From NCBI GenBank assembly GCA_900549015.1, contig URMH01000004.1:1-64000 (forward strand): a DNA stretch of 64,000 nucleotides, given 5' to 3'. Under the pieces are notes generated by a model. The model had not been told where the DNA came from. It did no database searches and worked only from the letters and a program-made list of their open reading frames with translations. This document shows, in pieces, positions 1-8,203 of the stretch. Position numbers and translations under genes: made by a program. This DNA comes from an uncultured Blautia sp. (lineage in GTDB: Bacteria; Bacillota; Clostridia; Lachnospirales; Lachnospiraceae). How positions within the stretch are numbered: the stretch's first letter is position 1; every line of letters begins with the position of its first letter.

Positions 1-51
1 TCGAAGTTCTTTTTGATGTGTTGTTGTCGGCTGTTCGCTGACGACTTGTTT

Positions 52-182
52 ACTTTATCATGTATTCAGTCGCTTGTCAAGCACTTTTTTTATTTTCTGA
101 AAAACTTTTAATTTTTCATGTTTTCAGAAACAATTATTTCCGACAGCTCAATTAGATTACCACAGAAGAATATATCTGTCAA
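52..182 (-). promoter_or_regulatory. Tandem consensus promoters reading off the left edge
   Basis: Two minus-strand sigma-A promoters are visible. The upstream one has TTGACA (177-182), a 17-bp spacer and TAATCT (154-159). The downstream one has TTGACA (75-80), a 17-bp spacer and TAAAGT (52-57). Both are preceded by A/T-rich tracts that could act as UP elements. Tandem strong promoters with UP-like tracts are typical of rRNA or tRNA operons, but the transcribed gene lies outside the window, so the rRNA idea is inference. The rest of 1-281 holds no credible gene. Confidence 0.6.
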
Positions 183-281
183 CACTTTTTTACAGTTTTT
201 CCAAAAAACATTCTCAAAAACAGTTTTCACCAAACAATGCCGGAAAATCCAGGCAGAATATATAGTTTCCCATCAGGCAAA

Positions 282-319
282 AACTCCCCAGAGAAAGCTG
301 CAGCTTCCCCTGGGGAGTT
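282..319 (-). terminator. Terminator of the CvpA operon
   Basis: A perfect 10-bp stem (AACTCCCCAG at 282-291 with CTGGGGAGTT at 310-319) with an internal palindromic loop is followed on the minus strand by TTTTTG. It begins four bases after the stop codon of the CvpA-type gene. Confidence 0.85.
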
Positions 320-323
320 CGAT

Positions 324-1031
324 TCAACGTCCGTAAAAAATTCCGGTAAACAGCTTTGCCAGAATATTATTCTCATACAGCGCACGAAGTATATTGTCTT
401 TTTCTATCATATCAAATCCTGCTTTTCCCACAGATGTTTCACAGAAAATCGTAAGAATAAGCATGGCTACCCATATAAAAAGAATCGCCTTCACTCCTCC
501 AAGCAGTCCTCCTGCTATTTTATTCACCCCATGAATAACAGGTAAACGGGCGATGAGATTTAAAGCGTACGTGACCATGCGTATGGAAACAGTCACAAGA
601 AAAAAAGACAGAAAAAAAGAAATCCCGTTTACCACAATCGTTGCCATATAACCTGAGATATATTCAATGAAAGACTGTGCAGAAAGATAACTGTATGTCT
701 CTTGACTGCTGTTTTTCAGAATATTCTCTGCAATTATCTCAGGCACTCCCATCTCTTCCAGAACTTTTTGCTTTTCCTCTGTACCCGATTCCCCGGTTCT
801 GCCCGTTTTCTCCTTTGCAAACTCTTCCACACTTTCCTGAATTTCTTTGTATACAGGAGTATTTTCCCGTATAAATGTATTTACATACGGATTAACAAAC
901 CATACTCCTACAAATGAAAGAAGCACAAGAAATGTTGATACCGCTTCCTTTATAAAACCTCTGCGAAATCCGACAAAGCAGGAAAAAATGAGAAACGCCG
1001 CTGTAATAAGCCCAAGCCAAGTCCAGTTCAT
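324..1031 (-). CDS. CvpA family membrane protein
   Basis: A 235-residue integral membrane protein. Hydrophobic segments lie near residues 5-22, 30-48, 125-155 and 175-205, with a charged soluble stretch around residues 60-115. The N-terminal pattern of a hydrophobic helix followed by GFRRGFIKE and a second helix, plus the glycine-rich GGLLGGVKA segment, fit the CvpA (colicin V production) family. Family members influence envelope integrity and colicin V export in Gram-negatives; the role in Firmicutes is not settled. It is the last gene of a three-gene envelope operon, 16 bp after the DUF5711 gene, and is closed by a strong terminator. The ATG start is supported by position and N-terminal hydrophobicity. 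Confidence 0.8.
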   Translation of the reverse strand: MNWTWLGLITAAFLIFSCFVGFRRGFIKEAVSTFLVLLSFVGVWFVNPYVNTFIRENTPVYKEIQESVEEFAKEKTGRTGESGTEEKQKVLEEMGVPEIIAENILKNSSQETYSYLSAQSFIEYISGYMATIVVNGISFFLSFFLVTVSIRMVTYALNLIARLPVIHGVNKIAGGLLGGVKAILFIWVAMLILTIFCETSVGKAGFDMIEKDNILRALYENNILAKLFTGIFYGR

Positions 1032-1047
1032 ATCATTCCTCCCACTT

Positions 1048-2286
1048 TTAAGAAAGCTTTATCACGTTTACTCCGTTTTCCAGTACAAGAAGATAACGAT
1101 TCCACCCAAGCTTAAAGAAGTCATGAATCGTTCCATCTACCGTTCCCGAATATTTCACAACTCCCCGGCTGTTCATCACGCACATCTGAGAACTGTTGTA
1201 CATCAGAATGTTTCCATCGCTGATTTCGATTTCCGTATAAGGAATATTAAAGTCTTCTTTAAATTTAAGCTTTCCGGAAGTGGAGTATACTTCCATTGTA
1301 TATAATTTATCTTTTTTGTCATTTTTGAATACAAGACCAATCATCTCATCGTCAAAGAATGTGCTCACGATTTCTTTCTCGACTTTTACCGTCTTCCCCT
1401 CTTTCGGAATCTGTTTTCCGTCATATAAGGTAAAGCCGTCGTCGCGAAGAGCAACGGACTGATTTTCACCAAGATATTCCACCTGCGGGACTACAACTCC
1501 GTCATATGTGTACCCGCTTACAATCCTGTCGTCCTCGTTCTGTCCCACATCTCCGAAATTATAAAACGCCACATAGCTTGTGGTTTCTCCCCCGTCCACA
1601 AACTGGTATGCTACCATCATAATGGTACCGTCGTCAGAAATTGCCACGTCCATAGGGTATCCGGGATCTTCCAGCTTTGTCTGGTTTTCTGCGATCAGGC
1701 TTCCGTCTGAACCGTAAAAATTAATCCAGGTTTCGTCTCCCCCGTCCAGGATCGCAGCGACAAGACCACTGGAAGAAATCGTCGCTTTTACGATCGTATA
1801 AGAAGTTGTGACGGTTCCCGTCAGCCCTTCTCTGTCAAAAATTGCAATCATATTTCCATCTACATCTGCCACCACAGCCTTGTCCTCATTTACATCTGCC
1901 ACCGGATTCTGCATAGCACATGTTTCGCTCCATACCGTTTCCAGACTGTCGGATACAAGAGAAATGCTGTCCGGACTGTAGCGAAGGACTTTTCCTGCCA
2001 TTTCCTCATACTTTGTGGAAACAATATCCTCCTGCTCGCTTGTCTGCAGAGTTTTATAATCGTGGTAGCTTCTTTTTTCCATATAAAAAAGCACTGCAAA
2101 AACAATTCCTGCTACTGCTGCCGCAGTAAGCGCTGTTTTTTTTGCCCTTGAGTAACGGTGTCTGGAAAGACGTGCCTTGTACTCGTTTCCAGATGCTGCC
2201 TGCTGCTCTTTTAAAAGCTTTGCCTTCTGTGCCCTTAACTTTTTCTTTTTGTACCTCTTTTTTATATTTTTTAATGTATTTGCCAT
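1048..2286 (-). CDS. DUF5711 family membrane-anchored protein
   Basis: This 412-residue protein begins with a very basic cytoplasmic segment (residues 1-50, rich in KK and KR), then one transmembrane helix (about 51-69), then a long extracytoplasmic region. The outer part has repeating strands with D-G, N-G and S-D turns, such as ADVDGNMIAIFD and VALRDDGFTLYDG, which suggest a beta-propeller. I recognise it as DUF5711-like, a family known mainly from Lachnospiraceae; its function is not known. It sits 61 bp after the LysM gene and 16 bp before the CvpA gene on the same strand, so a shared envelope-related role is likely but is inference. Confidence 0.7.
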   Translation of the reverse strand: MANTLKNIKKRYKKKKLRAQKAKLLKEQQAASGNEYKARLSRHRYSRAKKTALTAAAVAGIVFAVLFYMEKRSYHDYKTLQTSEQEDIVSTKYEEMAGKVLRYSPDSISLVSDSLETVWSETCAMQNPVADVNEDKAVVADVDGNMIAIFDREGLTGTVTTSYTIVKATISSSGLVAAILDGGDETWINFYGSDGSLIAENQTKLEDPGYPMDVAISDDGTIMMVAYQFVDGGETTSYVAFYNFGDVGQNEDDRIVSGYTYDGVVVPQVEYLGENQSVALRDDGFTLYDGKQIPKEGKTVKVEKEIVSTFFDDEMIGLVFKNDKKDKLYTMEVYSTSGKLKFKEDFNIPYTEIEISDGNILMYNSSQMCVMNSRGVVKYSGTVDGTIHDFFKLGWNRYLLVLENGVNVIKLS

Positions 2287-2347
2287 ATTTCTCCCGCTGT
2301 TCTCCTGATTATTTATGTGTATCTATACGCCATTATAGCACAATTTT

Positions 2348-3667
2348 TTACGGCAGTACAATTATCTGTCCCGGATAAATAATTTCCTGTTCTGAAAGTC
2401 CGTTTAAACGGCAGATTTCTTCAATGGCATCTGTGCTCCCGTATCGGGCAACACTGATCTGATATAACGTATCTCCCGGACGGATCACATAAGATTCTTT
2501 TGTCCCTGCTGCTGTCTCCTCGCTTACAGAATCGTTCTGTCCGGAAGTCTCCTGCTCTGTAACATTATTTCCTGTCTGTTCCGCGTTTTTCTGTTTTTCC
2601 AATGCCTCTCTTCTCTTCGCTTTCCTCACATCAGATTCTTCCCGGTAAACAGAACTGCCATCTGTTTCCTGTACAGGCGCTGCCGTAATCTCCGGCGTCA
2701 CAGTCCGGGGTTCCTGTTTTTCTTCCACAGGCGTTTCTGACGGTTTCTTCGTGGGTACGGGTGTCACAGCAGGCGCTGACGTAGGCAGAGGCTTCGGCTC
2801 TTCCTTCTTTTTCTCTGTTTTCGCCTCTATTACAGAAGAAACCTGCGCTGTCTCCCCAGCCTCCTGCTTTGCCGTTCTGTAATCCTGATAAAAATTTACT
2901 CCCACGGCAAAGACTGCCGCAGCAAGCGCGGCTGTTGCGGCATACGAAAACACAGACGTCTTTTCTTCTTTCTTTTCCGGTTTCTCTGTTCCTTCCTCAT
3001 TTTTCTTTCCGTTTATGATCTTCCGTATATTTTTTACTGTCTCATCTCCTGTCTCCTCCGCCTTTTCCACCTGCATATCTGAATTGTTGTCTATCATATA
3101 CGCCTGCATCTGCGGATTTTTTTCGTAATAAATATAATATCCTCTCTGGCGTACAAGATTTCCGTTTTCATATCTGAAGAATCCGTCCTCCCGCTCCACA
3201 GGTTCCATAAGCATGAGAACCTTTTCTCCTCCGAAGTTTTTTACATGGGCTTTTGTGAAAACTTCCGTCGCAGCAACAGGACACTCCGCTTGGGAAAAAA
3301 ACCAGCCTACTATCTCCTGATTTTCAAAATATTTTTCCTGCTCCTCATGTATATCTGCCCAGATTTCCTCTGAAAAATCAATATGCTCTCTGGCAGCCTC
3401 CATATTTTTGGCAAGAATTGCCCCTTTTACAAAGACGTAAGCAATTCCCTCCTGCCACTTGATTTCTCCTGTCAGTACAGCCGTACATCCTTCCTTACTC
3501 CCCAGTATTTTTTCTGATGATGCAGTTCGTCCAAGAAACGTGTATACATAATCCTCGATGTAAATGCGGCAGTCTCCGCTGATAAATCCTATCTGGCGTA
3601 TGTTTCTCGGAACAGAGACAATATCTGCCCCCTCCTGTTTCTCCTCCTTATAGATAACTTCTATCAT
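2348..3667 (-). CDS. LysM protein with MPN/JAMM-like N-terminal domain
   Basis: This 439-residue protein has three parts. Residues 1-190 form a soluble domain whose order of elements resembles MPN/JAMM (Mov34/Rpn11) domains: an early VLTGEI strand, a helix with acidic residues, then VGWFFSQAECPVAATEVF (120-137) where active members have VGWYHSHP followed by a conserved Ser and Asp, and then VLMLMEP for the VVDP strand. The metal-binding His-x-His is absent, so it is probably not a metallopeptidase. Residues 239-262 are a transmembrane helix, residues 265-390 are a Pro/Glu/Thr-rich linker, and residues 392-439 are a LysM domain (YVIRPGDTLYQIS to IYPGQIIVLP). The topology suggests a cytoplasmic MPN-like domain coupled to a wall-binding LysM. 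It is first in the operon with DUF5711 and CvpA. Confidence 0.75.
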   Translation of the reverse strand: MIEVIYKEEKQEGADIVSVPRNIRQIGFISGDCRIYIEDYVYTFLGRTASSEKILGSKEGCTAVLTGEIKWQEGIAYVFVKGAILAKNMEAAREHIDFSEEIWADIHEEQEKYFENQEIVGWFFSQAECPVAATEVFTKAHVKNFGGEKVLMLMEPVEREDGFFRYENGNLVRQRGYYIYYEKNPQMQAYMIDNNSDMQVEKAEETGDETVKNIRKIINGKKNEEGTEKPEKKEEKTSVFSYAATAALAAAVFAVGVNFYQDYRTAKQEAGETAQVSSVIEAKTEKKKEEPKPLPTSAPAVTPVPTKKPSETPVEEKQEPRTVTPEITAAPVQETDGSSVYREESDVRKAKRREALEKQKNAEQTGNNVTEQETSGQNDSVSEETAAGTKESYVIRPGDTLYQISVARYGSTDAIEEICRLNGLSEQEIIYPGQIIVLP

Positions 3668-3769
3668 CTCACATCACCCCTTCGTGTATCAGCATACCAC
3701 AGGGAAAATGCGGATTTTATCAAATTATAATACCCCTTCTTCATAATTTAGCGACAGATTTTGCACGCT

Positions 3770-3799
3770 GCATATTTTTTCCTTTTTCCGGATATGATG
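3770..3799 (+). promoter_or_regulatory. Possible sporulation sigma promoter of yyaC
   Basis: GCATA at 3770-3774 and GGATATGATG around 3790-3799, about 15 bp apart, loosely resemble a sigma-F or sigma-G promoter (GYATA and a GGnnAnA- or CATA-type -10). No good sigma-A promoter precedes the gene. B. subtilis yyaC is a forespore gene, which is consistent, but the -10 match is only partial. The ribosome site GAAAGGA lies at 3816-3822. Confidence 0.3.
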
Positions 3800-3828
3800 A
3801 AAGCAAAAGAACTGCGAAAGGATTTCTT

Positions 3829-4383
3829 ATGGCTTTTTATATTAATGCAAAAAAAACGGATTCTCCGGCAGAAATTTCTTATCTTTTAAAAAAATGTATT
3901 CTTCATCATCCGGCAAAATGGACGGAGCTTGTTTTTCTCTGTATCGGAAGTGACAGAGTGACAGGAGACTGCCTCGGACCTTATATCGGACACTCGTTAA
4001 GCAGCCTTCAGATTCCCGGAATCTTTGTATATGGAACCCTCTCAGAGCCCGTTCACGCTCTGAATCTGAAGGAGACGGACAAACAGATCAAGGCAGCTCA
4101 CCCTTCCGCTCTTGTCATTGCCATTGACGCTGCTCTTGGCACAAAAAAGCACCTGGGCTACGTGACCATTGCAAATGGCGCACTTTACCCAGGTGCAGGT
4201 GTTCAGAAAGAACTTCCTCCTGTCGGTGATATTCACATTACAGGAATTGTAAATATTTCAGGGTTTCTGGAACAGATGACGCTCCAGAGCACCCGGCTTT
4301 CTACAGTTATCTTTCTTGGAGATACAATCATAAAAGGAATTACCGGCATGATTCCGGCAAAAGCTTTTACACGAACTCTTTAA
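3829..4383 (+). CDS. yyaC: YyaC-family spore protein (Gpr-like peptidase fold)
   Basis: A 184-residue protein with the family pattern CIGSDRVTGDCLGPYIG (37-53), VYGTLSEPVHALNL, AIDAALG, and the glycine-rich C-terminal part with VGDIHITGIVNI. This matches the sporulation-specific YyaC family, which shares a fold with the germination protease Gpr and hydrogenase-maturation proteases. A spore-specific role is known for the family; its exact substrate is not. The length is close to the B. subtilis protein. The gene is alone on the plus strand and its last 17 bases overlap the 3' end of the convergent transketolase C-terminal gene. Start chosen from GAAAGGA seven bases upstream. Confidence 0.8.
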   Translation: MAFYINAKKTDSPAEISYLLKKCILHHPAKWTELVFLCIGSDRVTGDCLGPYIGHSLSSLQIPGIFVYGTLSEPVHALNLKETDKQIKAAHPSALVIAIDAALGTKKHLGYVTIANGALYPGAGVQKELPPVGDIHITGIVNISGFLEQMTLQSTRLSTVIFLGDTIIKGITGMIPAKAFTRTL

Positions 4384-5305
4384 TCTGTTTATAAATGCCT
4401 TCTGCATCAAGACCGTATTTTTCAAGAAGCGCCACTGCAGGACCGGACTCTCCAAATACATCGTTGATACCGATACGTTTTACAGGAACAGGAGCTTTTT
4501 CTGCCAGACATTCGCATACTGCGCTTCCAAGTCCGCCAATTACAGAATGTTCCTCTACTGTTACAACTTTTCCTGTTTCTTTTGCGGCTGCCACTACAAG
4601 TTCCTCATCGAGAGGCTTAATCGTATGGATATTGATCACCTTTGCATCAATTCCTTCTGCAGCCAGCTTTTCTGCAGCTTCCAGAGAAGGTGCAACACAA
4701 AGTCCGTTTGCGATGATTGTAAGATCTTTTCCTTCACGAAGAACAATGCCTTTTCCAAGCTCAAATTTATAATCCGGGTTATCGTTGATAACCGGAACTG
4801 CAAGACGTCCGAAACGCATATAAACAGGGCCAACATGCTCGTAAGCAGCCTCTACCATAGCTCTCGCCTCAATATCATCAGAAGGGCTTGCAACTACCAT
4901 GCCCGGAATCACACGCATAACTGCAAAGTCTTCGCAGCACTGATGTGTTGCTCCGTCCTCGCCAACAGAAATTCCGCCGTGTGTTGCGCCGATTTTTACA
5001 TTTAATTTCGGATATGCCACAGAATTTCGAACCTGCTCAAAAGCACGTCCTGCTGCAAACATGGCAAATGTGCTGACAAAAGGAACCTTGCCTGTTGCAG
5101 CAAGACCTGCTCCGATACCAACCATATTACACTCTGCAATACCGCAGTCGATGTGGCGTTCCGGAAATTCTTTTTTGAAGACACCTGTCTGAGTTGCTGC
5201 TGCAAGGTCCGCGTCCAGAACGACTAAATCCTCATGTTTTTTTCCAAGTTCAACGAGCGCTGCTCCGTAGCTTGCTCTTGTAGCGATTTTCTTTACTTCT
5301 GACAT
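4367..5305 (-). CDS. Transketolase, C-terminal subunit
   Basis: A 312-residue protein equal to the pyrimidine-binding and C-terminal domains of transketolase. Visible features are LDADLAAATQT, the conserved CGIAECNMVGIGAGLA (residues 54-69, including the glutamate that activates thiamine diphosphate), STFAMFAAGRAFEQVRNS, and HGGISVGEDGATHQ. The C-terminal domain has VVTVEEHSVIGGLG. Paired with the adjacent N-terminal gene it would transfer two-carbon units in the non-oxidative pentose phosphate pathway. The two genes overlap by 13 bp, consistent with coupled translation and an obligate heteromer. Split transketolases are common in Firmicutes and Archaea, so this is not a broken gene. Confidence 0.93.
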   Translation of the reverse strand: MSEVKKIATRASYGAALVELGKKHEDLVVLDADLAAATQTGVFKKEFPERHIDCGIAECNMVGIGAGLAATGKVPFVSTFAMFAAGRAFEQVRNSVAYPKLNVKIGATHGGISVGEDGATHQCCEDFAVMRVIPGMVVASPSDDIEARAMVEAAYEHVGPVYMRFGRLAVPVINDNPDYKFELGKGIVLREGKDLTIIANGLCVAPSLEAAEKLAAEGIDAKVINIHTIKPLDEELVVAAAKETGKVVTVEEHSVIGGLGSAVCECLAEKAPVPVKRIGINDVFGESGPAVALLEKYGLDAEGIYKQIKEFV

Positions 5306-6132
5306 AATGCTTCACCTGCCTTTTCCAAATCTGCCATTGCAATTTCGTACTCCTCATCGTTCGGAGCTTTTCCGTGCCATCCAGCCTCATTTTCCATAAA
5401 TGAAACTCCCTTTCCTTTTACAGTCTTCATAATAATGGCAACCGGCATATCTTTTGTTGCTCTCGCCTCATCAAAGGCAGCCTTTAACTGATCCATATCA
5501 TTTCCGTCTTCTACGTTAATTACATGGAAGTTAAATGCCTCAAATTTTTTATCAATCGGATATGGAGAACATACATCGTCAATTTTACCGTCAATCTGAA
5601 GTCCGTTGTTGTCCACAATCACAACAAGATTGTCCAGATGTCTATGTCCCGCAAACATGGCTGCTTCCCACACCTGGCCTTCCTGGATCTCACCGTCTCC
5701 GAGAAGGGTATACACACGGTATGAATCTCCGCTTAATTTTGCAGAAAGTGCCATTCCAACTGCTGCTGAAATTCCCTGTCCGAGAGAGCCGCTTGACATA
5801 TCCACACCAGGAATATGTTTCATATCCGGGTGTCCCTGTAAATAAGAACCGAGATGACGAAGTGTCTTTAAATCCTCCTTCGGGAAGTATCCTCTTTCTG
5901 CAAGAACGGAATAAAGTCCCGGAGCTGTATGACCTTTAGAAAGGACAAAACGGTCTCTGTCCGCTTTTTTCGGATCTTTCGGGTCGATGTTCAGCTCTTC
6001 AAAATACAGATAAGTAAAAAGATCTGCCGCAGAGAGAGAGCCGCCCGGGTGTCCTGCTTTTGCTGCATGGACTGCTGTCACGATGTCTTTGCGGACTTCG
6101 TTTGCAATTTTCTGAAGTTCTAATTTCTCCAT
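5293..6132 (-). CDS. Transketolase, N-terminal subunit
   Basis: This 279-residue protein carries the thiamine-diphosphate/Mg-binding half of transketolase: KAGHPGGSLSAADL (26-39), LSKGHTAPGLY, GSLGQGISAAVGMAL, and the signature GDGEIQEGQVWEA followed by VIVDNNGLQIDG. The protein stops where the full-length enzyme continues into the pyrimidine-binding domain, which is supplied by the next gene. The ATG at 6132 has an AAGGAG site nine bases upstream. It lies 20 bp after the transaldolase-like gene, so the three form a pentose-phosphate operon transcribed from the promoter at 6864-6891. Confidence 0.93.
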   Translation of the reverse strand: MEKLELQKIANEVRKDIVTAVHAAKAGHPGGSLSAADLFTYLYFEELNIDPKDPKKADRDRFVLSKGHTAPGLYSVLAERGYFPKEDLKTLRHLGSYLQGHPDMKHIPGVDMSSGSLGQGISAAVGMALSAKLSGDSYRVYTLLGDGEIQEGQVWEAAMFAGHRHLDNLVVIVDNNGLQIDGKIDDVCSPYPIDKKFEAFNFHVINVEDGNDMDQLKAAFDEARATKDMPVAIIMKTVKGKGVSFMENEAGWHGKAPNDEEYEIAMADLEKAGEALCQK

Positions 6133-6152
6133 GATATTCTCCTTTGAAATTA

Positions 6153-6809
6153 TTATTTGTCGCCAAAAACAGCTCTGTAATCTTCCTGGAATTTTTTGAT
6201 TCCCGCATCCGTCAAAGGATGATGAAGCATCTGCTCCAGAACCTTAAACGGAACTGTAGCAATATCTGCACCTGCAAGAGCGCACTCTGTTACATGCATA
6301 GGATGACGAACGCTTGCAGCAATGATTTCTGTCGGAATGTCTGCAACTGCAAACATCTCTGCGATTTCACGGATCAGCGCAACTCCGTCTGTGGAGATAT
6401 CGTCCAGTCTTCCAAGGAACGGAGATACGTATGATGCGCCTGCTCTCGCTGCAAGGAGCGCCTGATTTGCTGTGAAAATAAGAGTTACATTTGTCTTGAT
6501 CCCCTCTGCCGCAAGAACCTTTACTGCTTTTAAGCCCTCTCCTGTCATAGGAATTTTCACTACCATGTTTGGATGAATGGCTGCGATTTCGCGTCCTTCT
6601 TTGATCATGCCTTCTGCATCTGTTGTAGTTGCCTTTACCTCTCCGCTGATCGGACCGTCTACGATAGTCGTGATTTCTTTGATCACCTCATTGAAATCTC
6701 TTCCCTCTTTTGCGATAAGGGACGGGTTGGTGGTAACACCACAGATAATTCCCATGTCATTTGCCGCTTTAATGTCCTCTACTTTTGCTGTGTCAATAAA
6801 AAATTTCAT
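6153..6809 (-). CDS. Transaldolase / fructose-6-phosphate aldolase (TalC/FSA family)
   Basis: A 218-residue TIM-barrel aldolase of the short TalC/MipB type. The Schiff-base lysine is K85 in MVVKIPMT. Other landmarks are FIDTAKVEDI at the N-terminus, GVTTNPSL (24-31), TNVTLIFTANQALLAARAG and SPFLGRLDD. The TNVTLIF form favours transaldolase-like activity over strict fructose-6-phosphate aldolase, but sequence alone does not settle it. With the adjacent split transketolase it completes the non-oxidative pentose phosphate branch. It is the first gene of that operon; the regulator immediately upstream (LacI family) is a plausible controller. Confidence 0.9.
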   Translation of the reverse strand: MKFFIDTAKVEDIKAANDMGIICGVTTNPSLIAKEGRDFNEVIKEITTIVDGPISGEVKATTTDAEGMIKEGREIAAIHPNMVVKIPMTGEGLKAVKVLAAEGIKTNVTLIFTANQALLAARAGASYVSPFLGRLDDISTDGVALIREIAEMFAVADIPTEIIAASVRHPMHVTECALAGADIATVPFKVLEQMLHHPLTDAGIKKFQEDYRAVFGDK

Positions 6810-6863
6810 ATTGGTTTCCTCCTGAATTTTATTTGGATTTTCGTTCTGTTTCCTGATAAATCC

Positions 6864-6891
6864 ATTATAGCAAACTCTTTTGGAAGTGCAA
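6864..6891 (-). promoter_or_regulatory. Promoter of the transaldolase-transketolase operon
   Basis: Minus-strand TTGCAC (6886-6891), a 16-bp spacer and a perfect TATAAT (6864-6869), about 55 bp upstream of the first start codon. Confidence 0.75.
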
Positions 6892-6904
6892 TACAGGGTA
6901 CAAG

Positions 6905-7016
6905 TTTATTAATAAATATAGAATTAATAATTCCTGTTTTTATTAATAATTACCGTTTGATTTTTCGCTGATACATACAAATGCTTCGAAAAAGCAGTTT
7001 TATTATTATTAATATT
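6905..7016. promoter_or_regulatory. AT-rich cluster of ATTAATAA palindromes
   Basis: Four related elements lie upstream of the operon promoter: the 12-bp perfect palindrome TTTATTAATAAA (6905-6916), GAATTAATAATTC (6921-6933), TTTTTATTAATAATTA (6937-6952) and TTATTATTATTAATATT (7000-7016). A small inverted repeat TGCTT/AAGCA lies between at about 6981-6995. They could be regulator sites or an UP-type element. The rest of the 257-bp gap between the LacI gene and the transaldolase gene shows nothing else. Confidence 0.4.
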
Positions 7017-7066
7017 TCTTACTTCGCTGTTTATTTAATTTTACTTGTATGCTTTTGCATATCAGG

Positions 7067-8152
7067 TCAGGTTCTGGCGTAACCTGTCGTCCTTCGGACA
7101 ATTACCTTTGGGGTATATTCTATGTTATAAAGGCTTGTTGGCTGCGTATCCATATAGAACCTTTCGGCAGTATCTATCTTCCGGATAATAATGTCGCAGG
7201 CATCGCGCCCTTTTAACGCTACAAAATGGTCAATAGTAGTGAGGGAAATTCTCTCAATCCCTGAATAAAAAATGTTGTCGCAGCCTATTACAGACACATC
7301 TTTTGGAACATGAAGGCGGGCTTTTCGAAGGGCGTCGATCGCTCCGATCGCCATCATATCATTCTGCCCGGCAACAGCCGTAAAGCTTGCCCCTTCTTCC
7401 AGAAGTTCTGTTGTAAGCTGAAAGCCCATTGCATACTCGGAATCCATTCGCGGATTTCTCCGGTCCATCGCCTCGTCTGCCGCCTTTATGATCACATGAC
7501 CTTTCAGACCGGCGCTTTCAAACTCCCGGACAAATCCGTCAATCCGCCTGGAACGCTGCCACTGTCTCTTTGTGAGAGGCGGTGTAATAAACGCCACGTC
7601 CCTGTGCCCAAGATCAAGAAGATGGCGCGCCATCATTTTCCCCACTACTGTATTATCCTGATTGATCGCGTCCACTGTCGTTGTTTTCTCTTTGTTGCTT
7701 ATAATGACAAGAGGAATCTCCTTTGCCATTTCCTCAACCTGTTTCTGAAAATCAGGGCTTGGGTTGGAAGCATATATAATCCCTCTGGGCTTTACCGCGC
7801 CCATCATCTTTAAGTATTTCTCCTCAAGCTGAGGATCCCTCTGGGTATTGCAGATAAAAACGCCGTATCCCTGCTCGTTTGCCACAGACTCAATTCCCTG
7901 CAGCAAAAGCACATAGTAGGGGCTTGTAAGGGTCGGACAAAATACAACGATCAGCTTTTCTTTTTTATTTTCTCTTCTGTTTCTCCGCCCCGGAAGCTCA
8001 TATCCCAGTTCCTTTGCCGCCTGTTCTACTTTACGCACAGTTTCTCTCGAAAAAGAAACGCTGCACTTCCGGTTCAGGATCATGGAAACAGTTGCCTGTG
8101 AAACTCCCGCCAGCTTTGCCACATCACTTGACGTTGCTTTTTTTCTTGCCAA
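7067..8152 (-). CDS. LacI family transcriptional regulator
   Basis: A 361-residue protein with a LacI helix-turn-helix at residues 7-26 (SSDVAKLAGVSQATVSMIL) and a following hinge region, then a periplasmic-binding-protein-like sensor domain (LIVVFCPTLTSPYYVLLLQGIE; VIGCDNIFYSG; LTTIDHF). The start is TTG, with GGAG about ten bases upstream; no ATG is available before the DNA-binding domain. Its ligand is not evident. Because it lies just upstream of, and on the same strand as, the transaldolase-transketolase operon, sugar-phosphate-linked control of that operon is a reasonable guess. It follows recR after a 51-bp gap that contains no obvious terminator. Confidence 0.88.
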   Translation of the reverse strand: MARKKATSSDVAKLAGVSQATVSMILNRKCSVSFSRETVRKVEQAAKELGYELPGRRNRRENKKEKLIVVFCPTLTSPYYVLLLQGIESVANEQGYGVFICNTQRDPQLEEKYLKMMGAVKPRGIIYASNPSPDFQKQVEEMAKEIPLVIISNKEKTTTVDAINQDNTVVGKMMARHLLDLGHRDVAFITPPLTKRQWQRSRRIDGFVREFESAGLKGHVIIKAADEAMDRRNPRMDSEYAMGFQLTTELLEEGASFTAVAGQNDMMAIGAIDALRKARLHVPKDVSVIGCDNIFYSGIERISLTTIDHFVALKGRDACDIIIRKIDTAERFYMDTQPTSLYNIEYTPKVIVRRTTGYART

Positions 8153-8203
8153 AGCTTCTCACTCCTTCTTTTGAAGATGAAAGGTCACTGCCCACATCAG
8201 TGA

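Noticed and set aside
118..545. Small plus-strand frames near the left edge
   Set aside because: They overlap the promoters and the CvpA gene in antisense, lack ribosome sites and have no recognisable protein features.
847..1305. 152-codon plus-strand frame antisense to CvpA and DUF5711
   Set aside because: No ribosome site; composition is that of a shadow of the real minus-strand genes.
4367..6132. Frameshifted single transketolase gene
   Set aside because: The two halves each have their own start and ribosome site and end at a natural domain border; split transketolase is a normal arrangement.
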